A stretch of DNA of 64,000 bases from Streptomyces sp. HUAS MG91 (GTDB lineage: Bacteria > Actinomycetota > Actinomycetes > Streptomycetales > Streptomycetaceae). Below are positions 43,552 through 51,881 of this stretch, piece after piece (the stretch's first letter is position 1; each line of letters begins with the position of its first letter). The DNA is taken from assembly GCF_040529335.1 (NCBI RefSeq), contig NZ_CP159534.1, forward strand, positions 372,001 through 436,000, given 5' to 3'. A program made the position numbers and the translations under genes. A model generated the notes under the pieces. It worked only from the letters and a program-made list of their open reading frames with translations. It ran no database searches and was not told the DNA's origin.

Positions 43552-43814
43552 TCTGTGTCCGGGAGTCGGCCACCGTTCGACTCCCGGCCGTCGGGCTTTC
43601 GTTGCCGCACATTGGTCCACACCACTGACGCGCCGCAGGCGGCCGCACCGCCGCGCCGGAAACCCCCGCACACGCGCGCTGACATGGGAAATCCCGCGAA
43701 TCTCCGTTGCCCGTCCGATCATTGACGGATCGTCGGTGAGCCGATACCACTGACGACGATCGGCCCGCACGCACCGCGCACCATCCCGAGATTCGCCGGC
43801 CCCTGGAGGCACCG

Positions 43815-45806
43815 TTGCAACGAACCCCGCGTTCCCTCACTGGCAGAGGTCCCGGCAGCAGTACGCGCGCACGGGCCGTCGGCACCCTCGCGACGGGCGC
43901 CCTGCTCCTTCCCCTCCTCGGCGCGGCCCCGCCCCAGGACTCCGCGGCTCCGTCGGCCGCGCTCCAGGGCGCGTTCGCGTCCGCCGCGGCCGAGTACAAG
44001 GTGCCGCAGAGCGTGCTCCTCGGTGTGTCCTACCTGCAGTCGCGGTGGGACGCGCACGCCGGGGCGCCCAGCGTCAGCGGCGGCTACGGTCCGATGCACC
44101 TGACGGACGCGCGCACCGCGATCGCGAACACGGTGGCGCACGACCACGCCGAGGGCGACGCGCGCGGCGACGACTCGCGCGCCGCGCTGAAGGCCACTCC
44201 GGCATCGCGGAAGGTGCCCACCGCGTCGCAGCTCCCGGCCCGGCTCAAGACGCTGGTGCGCGCCGCGGACCTGACCGGCATCCCGGCCGCCGACCTGCGC
44301 ACCGACCCGGCGGCGAACGTGCGGGGCGGCGCGGCCCTGCTCGCCGCCGCCCAGAAGCACCTCGGCAAGCCGCTCAGTTCGGACCCGGCGGACTGGTACG
44401 GCGCGATCGCGGCGTTCTCCGGCGCGGACGACGCGTCGACCGCGGCGACGTACGCCAACGATGTCTTCGCGGTGATCCGCGACGGCGAGCAGCGCACCAC
44501 GGACGCCGGGCAGCGGGTGACGCTGGCGGCGGACCGGTCGGCGCAGCCGCAGGCCGCGCAGCTGCGGGCGATGGGCCTGAAGAAGACGGACACGTCCGGC
44601 ACCGAGTGCCCGAGGACGGTGTCGTGCGAGTGGATCCCGGCGCCGTACGAGGAGTTCGGCGACGGCGACTACGGCAACCACGACCTCGCGGACCGGCCGA
44701 ACGACCAGAGCATCGACTACATCGTCATCCACGACACCGAGGCGACGTGGGAGGAGACGCTCAAGCTGGTCCAGGACCCGACGTATCTGGCGTGGCACTA
44801 CTCGCTGCGTTCGACGGACGGCCACATCGTCCAGTCGATCAAGGCGAAGGACGTCGGCTGGCACGCGGGCAACTGGTACGTGAACGCGAAGTCGATCGGT
44901 CTGGAGCACGAGGGCTTCCTCGCGCAGCCGGACTCCTGGTACACGGAGGAGATGTACCGCTCGTCGGCGCGCCTGGTGTCGTACCTGGCGAAGAAGTACG
45001 ACATCCCGCTGGACCGGCAGCACATCCTCGGCCACGACACGGTGCCGGGGCCGACGACGTCCACCATCCCGTCGATGCACACGGACCCGGGTCCGTACTG
45101 GGACTGGGCGCACTACTTCCAGCTGATGGGCAAGCCGTTCCACCCGACGGCGGGCGCGCGCGGCGGTGTGGTGACGATCGACCCGCGGTTCGCGCGGAAC
45201 AAGCCGGTGTTCACGGGCTGCGAGAAGGCGGGCCAGCCGTGCGCGCCGCACGGTTCGAGCGCGGTGCGGCTGTACACGGCGCCGAGTGAGGACGCCCCGC
45301 TGGTCAAGGACATCGGGCTGCGTCCGGGCGGCCAGGACTCCACGATCGATGTGAACGACGTGGCGTCGCGGGTCTCGACGGGCCAGCAGTACGCGGTCGC
45401 GGGGCGCGAGGGCGACTGGACGGCGATCTGGTACCTGGGGCAGAAGGCCTGGTTCAAGAACCCGAAGAAGCAGCCGACGGCCGTGAACGCCAAGGGACTT
45501 GTCGTCGAGCCGAAGGACGGCGCGCAGTCGGTCCCGGTGTACGGGCGGGCCTACCCGGAGAAGGAGGCCTATCCGGCGGGCATGACCCCGCAGGCGGTCT
45601 CGCCGCTGTCGTACACGCTCCTCGCGGGCCAGCGCTATGTGGTCGGCGGGCGGACCACGGGCGAGTACTTCTACTCCCCCACCTTCGACACCACCTCCCA
45701 CAAGGTGGTCAAGGGCAAGGACGTGTACTACGAGATCCAGTTCGGCCACCGTGTCGCGTATGTGCGGGCGGCGGACGTGCGGGTGGTGCCGTCCACGGTG
45801 AAGTGA
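43815..45806 (+). CDS. Secreted N-acetylmuramoyl-L-alanine amidase (Amidase_2/PGRP)
   Basis: A 663-residue exported peptidoglycan amidase. Residues 1-45 form a long twin-charged signal peptide; an N-terminal helical domain (about 50-240) resembles lysozyme-like or spore-cortex modules. The Amidase_2 domain (about 295-445) shows YIVIHDTEATWEE with the first zinc histidine, WHYSLRSTDGHIVQ, GLEHEG and ILGHDTVPGP with the second. The last 200 residues contain an SH3-like segment. It should cut the bond between muramic acid and stem peptide. The start is a TTG, chosen because GGAGG lies 6 nt before it and no better start exists. Confidence 0.88.
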   Translation: MQRTPRSLTGRGPGSSTRARAVGTLATGALLLPLLGAAPPQDSAAPSAALQGAFASAAAEYKVPQSVLLGVSYLQSRWDAHAGAPSVSGGYGPMHLTDARTAIANTVAHDHAEGDARGDDSRAALKATPASRKVPTASQLPARLKTLVRAADLTGIPAADLRTDPAANVRGGAALLAAAQKHLGKPLSSDPADWYGAIAAFSGADDASTAATYANDVFAVIRDGEQRTTDAGQRVTLAADRSAQPQAAQLRAMGLKKTDTSGTECPRTVSCEWIPAPYEEFGDGDYGNHDLADRPNDQSIDYIVIHDTEATWEETLKLVQDPTYLAWHYSLRSTDGHIVQSIKAKDVGWHAGNWYVNAKSIGLEHEGFLAQPDSWYTEEMYRSSARLVSYLAKKYDIPLDRQHILGHDTVPGPTTSTIPSMHTDPGPYWDWAHYFQLMGKPFHPTAGARGGVVTIDPRFARNKPVFTGCEKAGQPCAPHGSSAVRLYTAPSEDAPLVKDIGLRPGGQDSTIDVNDVASRVSTGQQYAVAGREGDWTAIWYLGQKAWFKNPKKQPTAVNAKGLVVEPKDGAQSVPVYGRAYPEKEAYPAGMTPQAVSPLSYTLLAGQRYVVGGRTTGEYFYSPTFDTTSHKVVKGKDVYYEIQFGHRVAYVRAADVRVVPSTVK

Positions 45807-45829
45807 CGGCCGTGCGCGAGTGACAGGTG

Positions 45830-45861
45830 GGGCCCGGGTCCGCGTGAGCGGTCCCGGGCCC
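45830..45861. terminator. Bidirectional hairpin terminator
   Basis: A 14-bp stem with one mismatch (arms 45830-45843 and 45848-45861) and a GTGA loop lies between the convergent stops at 45806 and 45886. Confidence 0.75.
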
Positions 45862-45885
45862 TCGTCGTTCGCCGGTCGGGAGTGC

Positions 45886-46392
45886 TCAGCCCTGCTGGAA
45901 CAGCTCGGCGGGCAGCGGCTTCAGGAGCGCGTACAGGTCGTCGGTGATGGGGCGGTCCCAGGACGCGATGGTCACCAGGACGCCGTCGCTGCGGTCGAAC
46001 TGAACGCAGGAGATCCGGGTCTCGGACAGCTTGAGGCGGCGCACGATGAGGAGGTTGTCGCCCTGCATCACGGGGACGTCCTCGACGTCGGTGACCGTGA
46101 CCTCCTCGTCGTTCTCCAGCGCGATGAGCAGCTGGGCGACCTCGAAGGGGATCTCGCCCTCGGCGACCTCGCGGGCCGGGGAGCCCTCCGGCAGGTTGCC
46201 GATCACCATCGCGGGACCGCGGCCGCCGAACAGGTCGTAGCGCAGGAACACGCCCTGGCAGGTTCCGTCGGGGGCGGGCAGCAGGCCCGCGCCGAGGTTG
46301 CCCGGCCAGTCGCCCGGGTCCATGGCCAGGACGTCGAAGTCGGGGCCCGCGGGGGTCGCTGCTCGGCGGCGGAGGAAGGACATGCGGCCCAT
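45886..46392 (-). CDS. Conserved hypothetical protein
   Basis: A 168-residue soluble protein that I do not recognise beyond its resemblance to uncharacterised Streptomyces proteins. Visible features: a short basic N-terminus (SFLRRRA), then VLAMDPGDWPGNLGAGLLPA, an acidic middle (ENDEEVTVTDVEDVP) and a C-terminal half rich in beta-strands. No signal peptide, membrane segment or known motif. An alternative ATG three codons later is equally possible. No ribosome site is obvious. It lies downstream of the fold-back element and of the LuxR gene, on the same strand as both. Confidence 0.7.
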   Translation of the reverse strand: MGRMSFLRRRAATPAGPDFDVLAMDPGDWPGNLGAGLLPAPDGTCQGVFLRYDLFGGRGPAMVIGNLPEGSPAREVAEGEIPFEVAQLLIALENDEEVTVTDVEDVPVMQGDNLLIVRRLKLSETRISCVQFDRSDGVLVTIASWDRPITDDLYALLKPLPAELFQQG

Positions 46393-46453
46393 GGTACGTC
46401 GCCCCGGCGCCTTCTCCCCCTGCGGGGCTCCGGCGCCGGGGGCCGATGCGGGG

Positions 46454-46634
46454 CTAGGGCCTGTCTCTCAGATCCCTCCTGCCTCGCGACGCCTGGCACG
46501 CACTCTCGCCGCACCGGGTACAAGGCCGAGTACGTCCAGTACGAGGCCTCGCACCCGGCACGCCGAGAGCACGCACCAGACGCCGCGAGGCCCGCCCTCC
46601 GGGCGGACGGAGGGATCTGAGAGACAGGCCCTAG
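46454..46634 (-). repeat. 181-bp fold-back element (MITE-like or structured RNA)
   Basis: The ends are perfect 26-bp inverted repeats (46454-46479 and 46609-46634), each bounded by CTAG. Inside, 46481-46533 pairs with 46539-46591 around a 5-nt loop, and CCGCCC-TCC-GGGCGG (46592-46606) forms a side hairpin, giving a three-way junction. Of 53 inner positions 40 match, 10 differ by transitions and 3 otherwise. All 10 transitions are A or C on the left arm against G or T on the complement of the right arm, so they are G-U pairs only in a minus-strand transcript. The right CTAG supplies the TAG stop of the LuxR gene. It could be a miniature transposon, a 3'-UTR element or both. Confidence 0.85.
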
Positions 46635-49531
46635 GTGTGCAGCGCCGCGGCCAGTCCCGCCTGGTCCGTGCCGACCTTGCGGTACACCGCGGACAGCAGG
46701 CGCACCACGTCCGGCTCCGTCAGGTGCAGCTCGGCGGCCGCCTCCGCCGGGTGCAGGCCGCGTACGGCGCAGGCCGCGGCGGCCCGCTCGCGCGTGGTCA
46801 GGGCGTCGGTGGCCGCTCCGCGCAGTGGCCGGGGCCGCAGGCCGGCGGCGGCCAGTTCGTCCCTCGCGCGCTCGACCAGGCCGTCGGCGCCGCAGTCGGC
46901 CGCGGTCTCCAGGCCCCGGTACAGATGGTCGGCGGCGTCCTCGGCCCGTCCGCCGCGGCGGGCCTCGGCGCCGAGGGCCACCAGCGAGCAGGCCAGTTCG
47001 TAACCGGCCGGTGAGCGTTCCAGGTGGGCGACGGACTCCTCCAGGAGTTTCGCGCGCTCGGAGCGCGGCGAGACGTCGGCGGCGGCGCGCAGTGCCTGTC
47101 CGATCGCGGACGGTGCGCCGAAGTGGCGGGCCCGCTCGACGGCGTCGTGGGCGAGGGCGAGCGCCCGGTCGGGGGCGTCGTGCGCCTCGGCGCGGGCGAG
47201 GTGGAGCTGCCAGGGGCACCAGCCGGGGTTGCGCATGCCGCGCGGATCGAGGCGGCGCCCGGCCGCGCCCAGCTCCGCCGCCGCCTCCTTGGTACGGCCG
47301 AGCGCGAGCAGCAGCTCGCCGTACACGGTCTGCGCGTCGGGGAAGACGACGGCGGCGGGGAACGGCGGCCCGAAGCCGTGGGTGCGCGCGGCCTCCTCGG
47401 CCTCCGCGACGCGGCCGCGGGCGAGCAGGACCTCGATCAGGGTGCCGCTGGCGTACCAGTGGGCGGGGGTGCCGGGTCCGACGCGCCGGGCCAGGCGCAG
47501 CCCGGCGCGGACGAAGTCCTCGGCCTCGGCGAGCCGGCCGCGCCGGTGGCGGACGTACGCGAGCAGCGTGTAGGCGAAGGAGAGGTGGGCGCCGTGCCAG
47601 CCCGCGCGCTCGAAGTCGGCGATGCCGTCGACGAACAGCTCCTCGGTGCGGCCGGGCCGGTCGGCGTACATGAACGCCATGGCGACCAGGACGGGCACCT
47701 CGAAGCCGCGGTCCTCGTCGGCGGCCCAGCACAGGCCGCCTTCGAGGGCGCGCTCGGCGTGCCGCAGGACGACGTCGACGGGTTCGCCGCGCAGGGTGGC
47801 GTCCCAGGTGCGCAGGCCGATGATGTAGCGCTCGGTGAGGTCGCGTCCGGGGAGCCGGTCGGCGAGTCTGGCCAGGCGCCGGGAGCGGGCCGGTGAGTCG
47901 GGTTCGTCGGCGCGGAAGGCGTCCCACATGAACTGTTCGGCCTGCATGCGCAGGCGGACGCGGGCGTCGTCGGTGGTGCGGATCTCGCGGGCGAGGATCT
48001 CCGACGCCTCGGCGAGCCGGTCGCTGTGGGCGAGGACCTGGGAGAGGCGGTAGACGATGCCGTGGCGCAGCGCCGGGTCGGTGACCGTCTCCTCCAGGGC
48101 GGCGCGCAGGTGGTTGACGGTGGTGGCCGGTTCGGTGAGCAGGGAGGCGCTGCCGAGTTCGTAGAGGACGGCGGCGCGGTCCTCGAAGGGCGGGGGTTCG
48201 CGCAGGGCGCGCGCGAGGTAGCGGCGGGCGGCGTCGGGGGCTCCGGCGCGGATGGTCTCGCGGGCGGCGGCGCGCAGCTCCTTGACCACCCAGCCGTCGC
48301 CGTCGGGGTGGGTCTCCAGGAGGTGGCGGGCGGCCGCGGCCGGGCCGAGCCCGGCGTTGAGGACGGTCCAGGCGGCCTGTCCGTGCAGGGCGACGCGGAC
48401 GCCGCCGGGGATGGCGCGGTAGACGGCGGTGGCGATGAGCGGGTGGACGAATTCGAGGGTGCCCGCGGCGGTCACCTCGCCGGTGAGGATGCGGGCGGTG
48501 CGCAGCCGGTCGGCGGCGTCGGCCGCCTCCTCGGCGCCCAGACCGGCGACGCCCGCGGCCAGCTCGGGGGAGATCTCGGTACCGAGGACCGCGCAGGCCC
48601 AGGCGAAGCGGACGGTGGCGGGGCCGAGGCGTTCCAGGCGGGCGATGAGGCCGCTGCCCTTGACGGCGGCGGCGAGGTCGCGCAGCAGGTGGGCGCCGCT
48701 CTCGGTCGGGGCGAGGCCGCGGTCGTGCACCTTGGCGGTCAGCTCGACGGCCTCGAAGGGGTTGCCCGCGGTGACGGCCCAGCACTCGCGGCAGAACGCG
48801 TCGTCGGCGTGCGCGCCGAGGGCTTCGCGCACCAGGCGGGCGACGGCGGGCGCGCTGAGCGGTTCGAGGCCGAGGGGTCGCTGCCCGCTGCGGCCCGGCA
48901 GGCCGCGCAGCGCCTCGCCGTGCTCGGGCAGTTCCTCGGGGCGGTAGGCGACGACCATCAACAGGGGCAGTTCCTCCGCGCGCGGGGCGAAGGCGGCGAG
49001 CCAGCCGAGGGATTCCGGGTCGGCCCAGTGGGCGTCGTCCAGGACGAGGACCATGGGCGCGCTGCGCACGGCGAGGTGGGTGAGCACCCAGTCCAGGCCG
49101 TCGCGCAGGCCCTGCGGGTCGGGCGGCGCGCCGTCGGAGGCCGCGCACAGGCCGAGCGCGGGGCCCACGATGGCGTACCAGCTGCCCAGTCTGGCGCGCA
49201 GTTCGGGCTCGGGCAGTGCGGCGAGCCGGGGCTGGATCAGCTGGCGTGCGACGTGGAAGGCGACGCCCTGTTCCTGGTCGCCGCCACGGGCGTACAGGAC
49301 GGTGCAGCCGCGGGCCGCGGCGCGCTTGCGCACCTCGGCGAGCAGGGTCGTCTTGCCGAGTCCGGCGGGTGCGGCGACGGCGAGCAGTGCGCCGTGCGGC
49401 CGCTCGGGCGGGTCGCTGCCGTGCGGTATTCCGGTCAGCTCGCCGAGCGCCTCGTCGACCGCGGCGAGTTCGCTCTCGCGCTCGAACAAGGTCCCTCGTC
49501 CTGTCCCACCCCGGCCAGCACGCAGCGCCAT
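46631..49531 (-). CDS. Large ATPase-type LuxR-family regulator (LAL) with degenerate DNA-binding end
   Basis: A 966-residue regulator of the MalT/LAL type. Walker A is APAGLGKTTLL (residues 55-64), Walker B is VLVLDDAHWAD (about 158-168), and a long helical-repeat region fills residues 380-890. The C-terminus should be a LuxR helix-turn-helix; it begins well with LTTRERAAAACAVRG but the recognition helix, usually TVExHL, reads EPDVVRLLSAVYRKVG, so DNA binding may be altered. The ATG is preceded by GGGAGGGGG. Its TAG stop lies in the inverted repeat of the downstream fold-back element. The target genes are unknown. Confidence 0.88.
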   Translation of the reverse strand: MALRAGRGGTGRGTLFERESELAAVDEALGELTGIPHGSDPPERPHGALLAVAAPAGLGKTTLLAEVRKRAAARGCTVLYARGGDQEQGVAFHVARQLIQPRLAALPEPELRARLGSWYAIVGPALGLCAASDGAPPDPQGLRDGLDWVLTHLAVRSAPMVLVLDDAHWADPESLGWLAAFAPRAEELPLLMVVAYRPEELPEHGEALRGLPGRSGQRPLGLEPLSAPAVARLVREALGAHADDAFCRECWAVTAGNPFEAVELTAKVHDRGLAPTESGAHLLRDLAAAVKGSGLIARLERLGPATVRFAWACAVLGTEISPELAAGVAGLGAEEAADAADRLRTARILTGEVTAAGTLEFVHPLIATAVYRAIPGGVRVALHGQAAWTVLNAGLGPAAAARHLLETHPDGDGWVVKELRAAARETIRAGAPDAARRYLARALREPPPFEDRAAVLYELGSASLLTEPATTVNHLRAALEETVTDPALRHGIVYRLSQVLAHSDRLAEASEILAREIRTTDDARVRLRMQAEQFMWDAFRADEPDSPARSRRLARLADRLPGRDLTERYIIGLRTWDATLRGEPVDVVLRHAERALEGGLCWAADEDRGFEVPVLVAMAFMYADRPGRTEELFVDGIADFERAGWHGAHLSFAYTLLAYVRHRRGRLAEAEDFVRAGLRLARRVGPGTPAHWYASGTLIEVLLARGRVAEAEEAARTHGFGPPFPAAVVFPDAQTVYGELLLALGRTKEAAAELGAAGRRLDPRGMRNPGWCPWQLHLARAEAHDAPDRALALAHDAVERARHFGAPSAIGQALRAAADVSPRSERAKLLEESVAHLERSPAGYELACSLVALGAEARRGGRAEDAADHLYRGLETAADCGADGLVERARDELAAAGLRPRPLRGAATDALTTRERAAAACAVRGLHPAEAAAELHLTEPDVVRLLSAVYRKVGTDQAGLAAALHT

Positions 49532-49721
49532 GACGCACCCCCTCCCGCGGTGGTGGTCCGGCGCGGGGAGCCGGTACGCGCCGCGGGTTCCAGGGACCTC
49601 AGCGTACGCCGACGCGGCCCGGCGGGGGCCGTTCTCAGGGGACTCGCCGGGGACATCCCGACGATCGCTGTCGGGGCCGGCGGTTAGGATGCCCGATCAT
49701 CGTCGCGGCAGTGGAGGGCCC

Positions 49722-50513
49722 ATGGACGATCCGCGCCAACTGCCGGGCGGACCAGCGGTGTTCGCGGGTGCGCCGCCCGGGGCCGTGCCGCGCGTCGACG
49801 GCACTCTCGACTATTGGCGCGCGGGTCTGGACGACGTGCCCGAGGAGGTGTGGACGCGTCCCGGACCCGAGGTGCTGCTGCTGTGCGACAACCGGCTGAC
49901 ATCGGTTCCGGCCCGGATCGGCACGCTGACCACGCTGCACACCCTGGACCTCGGTCACAACCGACTCGGCTCGGTCCCTCCGGAGATCGGCGCCCTCACG
50001 GGCCTGACCCGGTACCTGTATCTGCACGACAATCTGCTGACGGACCTGCCCGACAGTCTCGGCGCGCTGACCCGGCTCGCGTACCTCAACGTCGGGGAGA
50101 ACCGGCTGACCGCGCTGCCGGAGACGCTCGGCGCGATGACCGGGCTGGTGGAACTGCGGGCGCAGGACAACCGGCTGACCCGGCTGCCCGCCGGTCTGGG
50201 CCGGCTCACCGCGCTGCGCGAGCTGTGGCTGCGCGGCAACGGCCTGACCGATCTGCCCGACTCCGTACGGGATCTGCGCGACTTGCGCGAACTGGAGTTG
50301 CGGGACAACGCGCTGGAGACGGTCCCGGAGTCGCTGCGGGGTCTGCCCCGGATGCGCCGTCTCGATCTGCGCGGCAACCGGCTGTCGGAGCTGCCGCGCT
50401 GGGTGGCCGGGCTGCCGTCGCTGGAGAAGCTCGACCTCCGCTGGAACGACGTACGCGTACCGCCCGGCCTGCTCGACGAGCTGACCGGGCGGGGCTGCGT
50501 GACCCTTCTGTAG
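49722..50513 (+). CDS. Leucine-rich repeat protein
   Basis: A 263-residue protein with a 50-residue Pro/Gly-rich head and about eight 23-residue leucine-rich repeats of the form LTxLPxxLGxLTxLxxLxLxxNR, from about residue 65 to 250. This bacterial LRR type forms a curved protein-binding solenoid. No signal peptide, membrane helix or catalytic domain, so it is probably an intracellular adaptor. The ATG at 49722 is chosen because GGAGGG precedes it; an ATG at 49689 would add 11 residues. It is divergent from the LuxR gene and converges on the second universal stress gene, only 4 bp between stops. Confidence 0.85.
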   Translation: MDDPRQLPGGPAVFAGAPPGAVPRVDGTLDYWRAGLDDVPEEVWTRPGPEVLLLCDNRLTSVPARIGTLTTLHTLDLGHNRLGSVPPEIGALTGLTRYLYLHDNLLTDLPDSLGALTRLAYLNVGENRLTALPETLGAMTGLVELRAQDNRLTRLPAGLGRLTALRELWLRGNGLTDLPDSVRDLRDLRELELRDNALETVPESLRGLPRMRRLDLRGNRLSELPRWVAGLPSLEKLDLRWNDVRVPPGLLDELTGRGCVTLL

Positions 50514-50517
50514 AGCC

Positions 50518-51405
50518 TTACTCCTGGGGGGCGGGCGGGACCACGGCGACCGGGCTCTTCGCGTGCAGCAGCACGGCGTGCGTCACCGAGCCGAGCATCG
50601 GCGCGGGCCGGGTGAAGCGGCGGCGGTGCCGGCCGACGACGACGAGGGCGGCGCCCTCGGAATGGTCGACGAGCTGTCCGGCCGCGTCGCCCGGAACGAC
50701 CAGAATCTCAACCTCGACCTTAGGGTGAGAGTCGAGCAGTGGTGCGACGGCCCGACGGGTCAGCTCCAGCGTCTCCTTCTCGATCGTCTCCTGCTCCTGA
50801 GCGATCAGGGCGAAGTCGCCGTACGCGGTCCAGGCGACCACCGGCCAGGGGTACGCGGTGACGACGCGCACCGGCGCTCCCGCCCGCGCGGCGTGGTCGA
50901 GCGCGAAGGCGAGCGTGGTCTCGTCGGGGTCGTCCGGTTGCAGGCCCACCACGACCCGCTCCGCCGCATCCTCCTGGGCGCGCACCACCACGACGGGGCA
51001 GGCGGCGTCGCGGGCGACGGCCACTCCGTTCGACCCGAGCAGCAGGCTGGCGAAGCCGCCCCGGCCGCGCGAGCCGAGCACCATGAGCTGGGCCTCGCCG
51101 CCCAGCTCCGGCAGCACCCCGGCCGGTACGCCCTCCAGGCAGACGAACTCCACCGGCGGCAGCCCCGAACGCCCTTCGAGGTCCTTGCGCACCTCCGCGA
51201 TGACGGGGTCGTCGGCCGGTTCCTCCGGCCCGGCCGTCAGGACGGCGGGCTGCAGCATGGGCGCGTACTGGCGGACGTGCACGACGCGCAGGGTGGTGCC
51301 GCGCCGGGTCGTATCGGCGAGCGCCCACTCCAGGGCCGCGCGGCTGTCGTCGGACCCGTCGACCGCGACGAGGACGGGCAGGTTCTGCGACTCGGGCGTG
51401 CTCAT
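50518..51405 (-). CDS. Tandem universal stress protein (USP)
   Basis: A 295-residue protein with two UspA domains. The first has a complete ATP loop, GSRGRGGFASLLLGS, matching G-2x-G-9x-G(S/T). The second (from about 155) ends VVVGRHRRRFTRP and lacks the second glycine. It is likely to bind ATP and act in stress survival or dormancy. A DosR-type box lies 102 bp upstream of its start, so it may belong to the same regulon as the first universal stress gene, 30 kb away. Confidence 0.9.
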   Translation of the reverse strand: MSTPESQNLPVLVAVDGSDDSRAALEWALADTTRRGTTLRVVHVRQYAPMLQPAVLTAGPEEPADDPVIAEVRKDLEGRSGLPPVEFVCLEGVPAGVLPELGGEAQLMVLGSRGRGGFASLLLGSNGVAVARDAACPVVVVRAQEDAAERVVVGLQPDDPDETTLAFALDHAARAGAPVRVVTAYPWPVVAWTAYGDFALIAQEQETIEKETLELTRRAVAPLLDSHPKVEVEILVVPGDAAGQLVDHSEGAALVVVGRHRRRFTRPAPMLGSVTHAVLLHAKSPVAVVPPAPQE

Positions 51406-51506
51406 GGGTCATTGCCTCCGACACCGGGCACGCTGGCCGTGCCCTCGTTGACCGGCTGTTCCTGTGTTCTCGTGCCCAGCTTCGCGCGCACAAGAGCCAC
51501 AGGACA

Positions 51507-51520
51507 GGGCCGAAAGTCAC
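51507..51520. promoter_or_regulatory. DosR-type box upstream of the second universal stress gene
   Basis: GGGCCGAAAGTCAC matches GGGnCnnnnGnCnC, with one mismatch in the final triplet, and shares GGGCCGAA with the boxes at 19948, 20651 and 20721. Confidence 0.5.
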
Positions 51521-51554
51521 GTGTTGGAGGCGCCGCTTCCCCTCCGGGAAGGGG

Positions 51555-51797
51555 CTATGTCAGATCGAACTCGCCCTCGCGGGCCCCGAGCACGAACGCG
51601 CCCCACTCGGCGGGTGTGAAGATCAGCGACGGGCTGTGCGGGCTGCCGCCGTTGCGCATCGCGATGAAGCCCTCGATGAAGGCGATCTGGACATCGCCCA
51701 GCCCCCTGCTGCTGGAGCGCCAGTCCGCTTTGCTCAGATCCAGGTCCGGCTTCTCCCATCCCGCGAGCGGGTGCTGGTCGATGGTGCTCTCGGCCAC
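51555..51797 (-). CDS. DUF397 protein, apparently without its usual partner
   Basis: An 80-residue protein. The DUF397 signature is DWRSSSRGLGDVQIAF at the start of the domain and LIFTPAEWGAFVLGAREGEF at the end. DUF397 proteins are usually encoded next to an XRE-type DNA-binding protein and form regulator/antiregulator pairs; no such gene is adjacent here. The GTG start is chosen because GGGAGGAG precedes it; the longer frame has no family similarity. A GGGCCGAAGGTCAG sequence at 51872 lies upstream, overlapping the end of the next gene. Confidence 0.8.
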   Translation of the reverse strand: MAESTIDQHPLAGWEKPDLDLSKADWRSSSRGLGDVQIAFIEGFIAMRNGGSPHSPSLIFTPAEWGAFVLGAREGEFDLT

Positions 51798-51881
51798 GTC
51801 CGTGCTCCTCCCGGTTCGTCGTCCGTGCGTCAGCCTAGCGATCGGCCGGTGCCGCGCACAGGCCACGAAAGGGGCCGAAGG

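Noticed and set aside
46203..49538. 1111-residue minus-strand frame overlapping the LuxR gene
   Set aside because: Composed mostly of Arg, Pro and Ala in a shifted frame. The LuxR frame has clear Walker motifs.
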